Shown in pieces: positions 6,628-7,017 of a DNA stretch of 7,017 bases; positions within the stretch are counted from its first letter, which is position 1, and every line of letters begins with the position of its first letter. Source of the stretch: Candidatus Kapaibacterium sp. (lineage in GTDB: Bacteria; Bacteroidota; Ignavibacteria; Kapaibacteriales; UBA961); the NCBI GenBank assembly GCA_023253875.1, contig JALRFC010000091.1, positions 1 to 7,017 on the forward strand, given 5' to 3'. The translations under genes were made by a program, and so were the position numbers. The notes beneath the pieces are model-generated. The model ran no database searches and was not told where the DNA came from. It worked only from the letters and a program-made list of their open reading frames with translations.

Positions 6628-7017
6628 AAAAGTTACGTGATAAGAAACTTCGAAACTTCCGAAAATAGAAGAAATACCATTGGCTGAAAGAAAAACTGAA
6701 AGTAAAAAAACAGAGGACAACAGCCCTCCTCGAGGTTTATTTCTTATATCTTCAAAAATACTTGCAAAAAAAGTTTGGGTATCTGGTGGCAAAAAGAACT
6801 CGATATAATTCAAAAAAGTTTGATCGAAATTTTCAATCTGAATAAAAGGAATTAAATCCAAAAAAGGAATGAGATTGAGAATGAACAATAAAAATGGAAA
6901 CAGCGCCATAAAAAAGCTGAAAGAAATGCTTCCCGCTCTGGAGGTTAATGCTCCTTTAACAATACCTATGGTATACATCTCCAGTAAATCGTAAAGTGAG
7001 AATCCGTGAAAGCCAGG
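6574..7017 (-). CDS. YihY/BrkB-family inner-membrane protein, partial at both ends
   Basis: Reads leftwards from the right edge, where the frame is open with PGFHGFSLYDLLEMY. This matches the usual pre-membrane segment of the family, so the start lies beyond the window and the ATG at 6978 is internal. Recognisable parts are GALTSRAGSISFSFFMALFPF leading into the first membrane helix, FLPPDTQTFFASIFEDI, NKPRGGLL starting the next helix, ANGISSIF, and SYHVTFSRNFFKQ. Family members have about 280-320 residues with six helices. Here the family-like sequence stops right after RNFFKQ (codon 6607-6609), followed by ten unrelated residues antisense to the hydrolase gene and a TAA. About half the protein is missing. 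The family is a poorly characterised set of membrane proteins, once misnamed RNase BN. The fragment is not expected to work. Codon use seems more A/T-rich than in the genes to its left. Confidence 0.85.
   Translation of the reverse strand, partial: PGFHGFSLYDLLEMYTIGIVKGALTSRAGSISFSFFMALFPFLLFILNLIPFLDLIPFIQIENFDQTFLNYIEFFLPPDTQTFFASIFEDIRNKPRGGLLSSVFLLSVFLSANGISSIFGSFEVSYHVTFSRNFFKQSCRPRIPWQM
6598..6615. other. Breakpoint joining two truncated convergent genes
   Basis: To the left, the + strand encodes the phospholipase-like protein. To the right, the - strand encodes conserved YihY-family sequence. Each gene runs a short way into the other in codon register and then stops (TGA 6625-6627 on +, TAA at 6574-6576 on -), giving a 54-base overlap with no intergenic DNA. 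No insertion-sequence end, target duplication or clear microhomology can be seen. The exact joint is uncertain by several bases. It may be a real deletion, inversion or transfer joint, or a contig chimera. Confidence 0.6.

Noticed and set aside
6314..6640. A + strand frame beside the phospholipase-like gene that runs slightly further right and could be read as a frameshifted continuation.
   Set aside because: Its translation has no resemblance to a secreted hydrolase, and the part beyond 6610 is antisense to conserved YihY-family codons. The truncation is not a simple frameshift.
6644..6659. A perfect tandem 8-base repeat (GAAACTTC twice) close to the gene joint.
   Set aside because: It lies inside conserved YihY-family coding sequence that reads through in frame, some 35 bases from the joint, so it looks like a codon coincidence, not a target-site duplication.
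6727..6734. The palindrome CCTCGAGG as a possible operator.
   Set aside because: It falls in the codons for the conserved NKPRGG segment of the YihY-family gene and is explained by that coding sequence.

Overview
The window looks like a piece of a moderately AT-rich genome from the Bacteroidota/Chlorobiota (FCB) side of the tree. The main reasons are a type IX secretion (T9SS) C-terminal sorting domain on one secreted protein, a GIG-repeat fibre-like protein with a C-terminal tail typical of that group, and a histidine kinase that appears to have a large extracytoplasmic propeller-type sensor region. A Chlorobi/Kapabacteria/Ignavibacteria-like source is my best guess from the style of the proteins, but no marker gene is present to prove it.

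Layout: (i) 3-1631 (+), the 3' part of a membrane sensor histidine kinase whose N-terminus lies left of the window; (ii) 1632-1729, a short spacer with a long imperfect inverted repeat; (iii) 1730-2869 (+), an acyltransferase-3 family membrane protein; (iv) 2898-4751 (+), a secreted GIG-repeat fibre/adhesin-like protein with an internal duplication; (v) 4762-6153 (+), a secreted seven-unit beta-propeller protein ending in a T9SS sorting domain; (vi) 6169-6627 (+), a secreted His-rich protein resembling zinc-dependent phospholipase C-like hydrolases, cut short; (vii) 6574-7017 (-), part of a YihY/BrkB-family inner-membrane protein, lacking its N-terminus (off the window) and its C-terminus (cut at the junction with vi). 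No RNA genes, CRISPR arrays or recognisable transposases were seen.

Genes iii-vi are tightly spaced (gaps of 28, 10 and 15 bases) with good Shine-Dalgarno sequences before the last three, so they look like one transcription unit. Its products are an envelope acyl-transfer enzyme followed by three exported proteins, which suggests a cell-surface cluster. The role is inferred, not shown.

The most unusual place is about 6598-6615. Two converging genes, vi and vii, each lose their family-typical sequence at the same point and end inside each other. This is the signature of a rearrangement breakpoint or of an assembly chimera joining two genomes. A second oddity is a run of ten G/C-ending codons (3987-4016) inside the AT-rich fibre gene, exactly in one copy of its duplicated motif. 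I did not find convincing evidence of a wholly new biological system.
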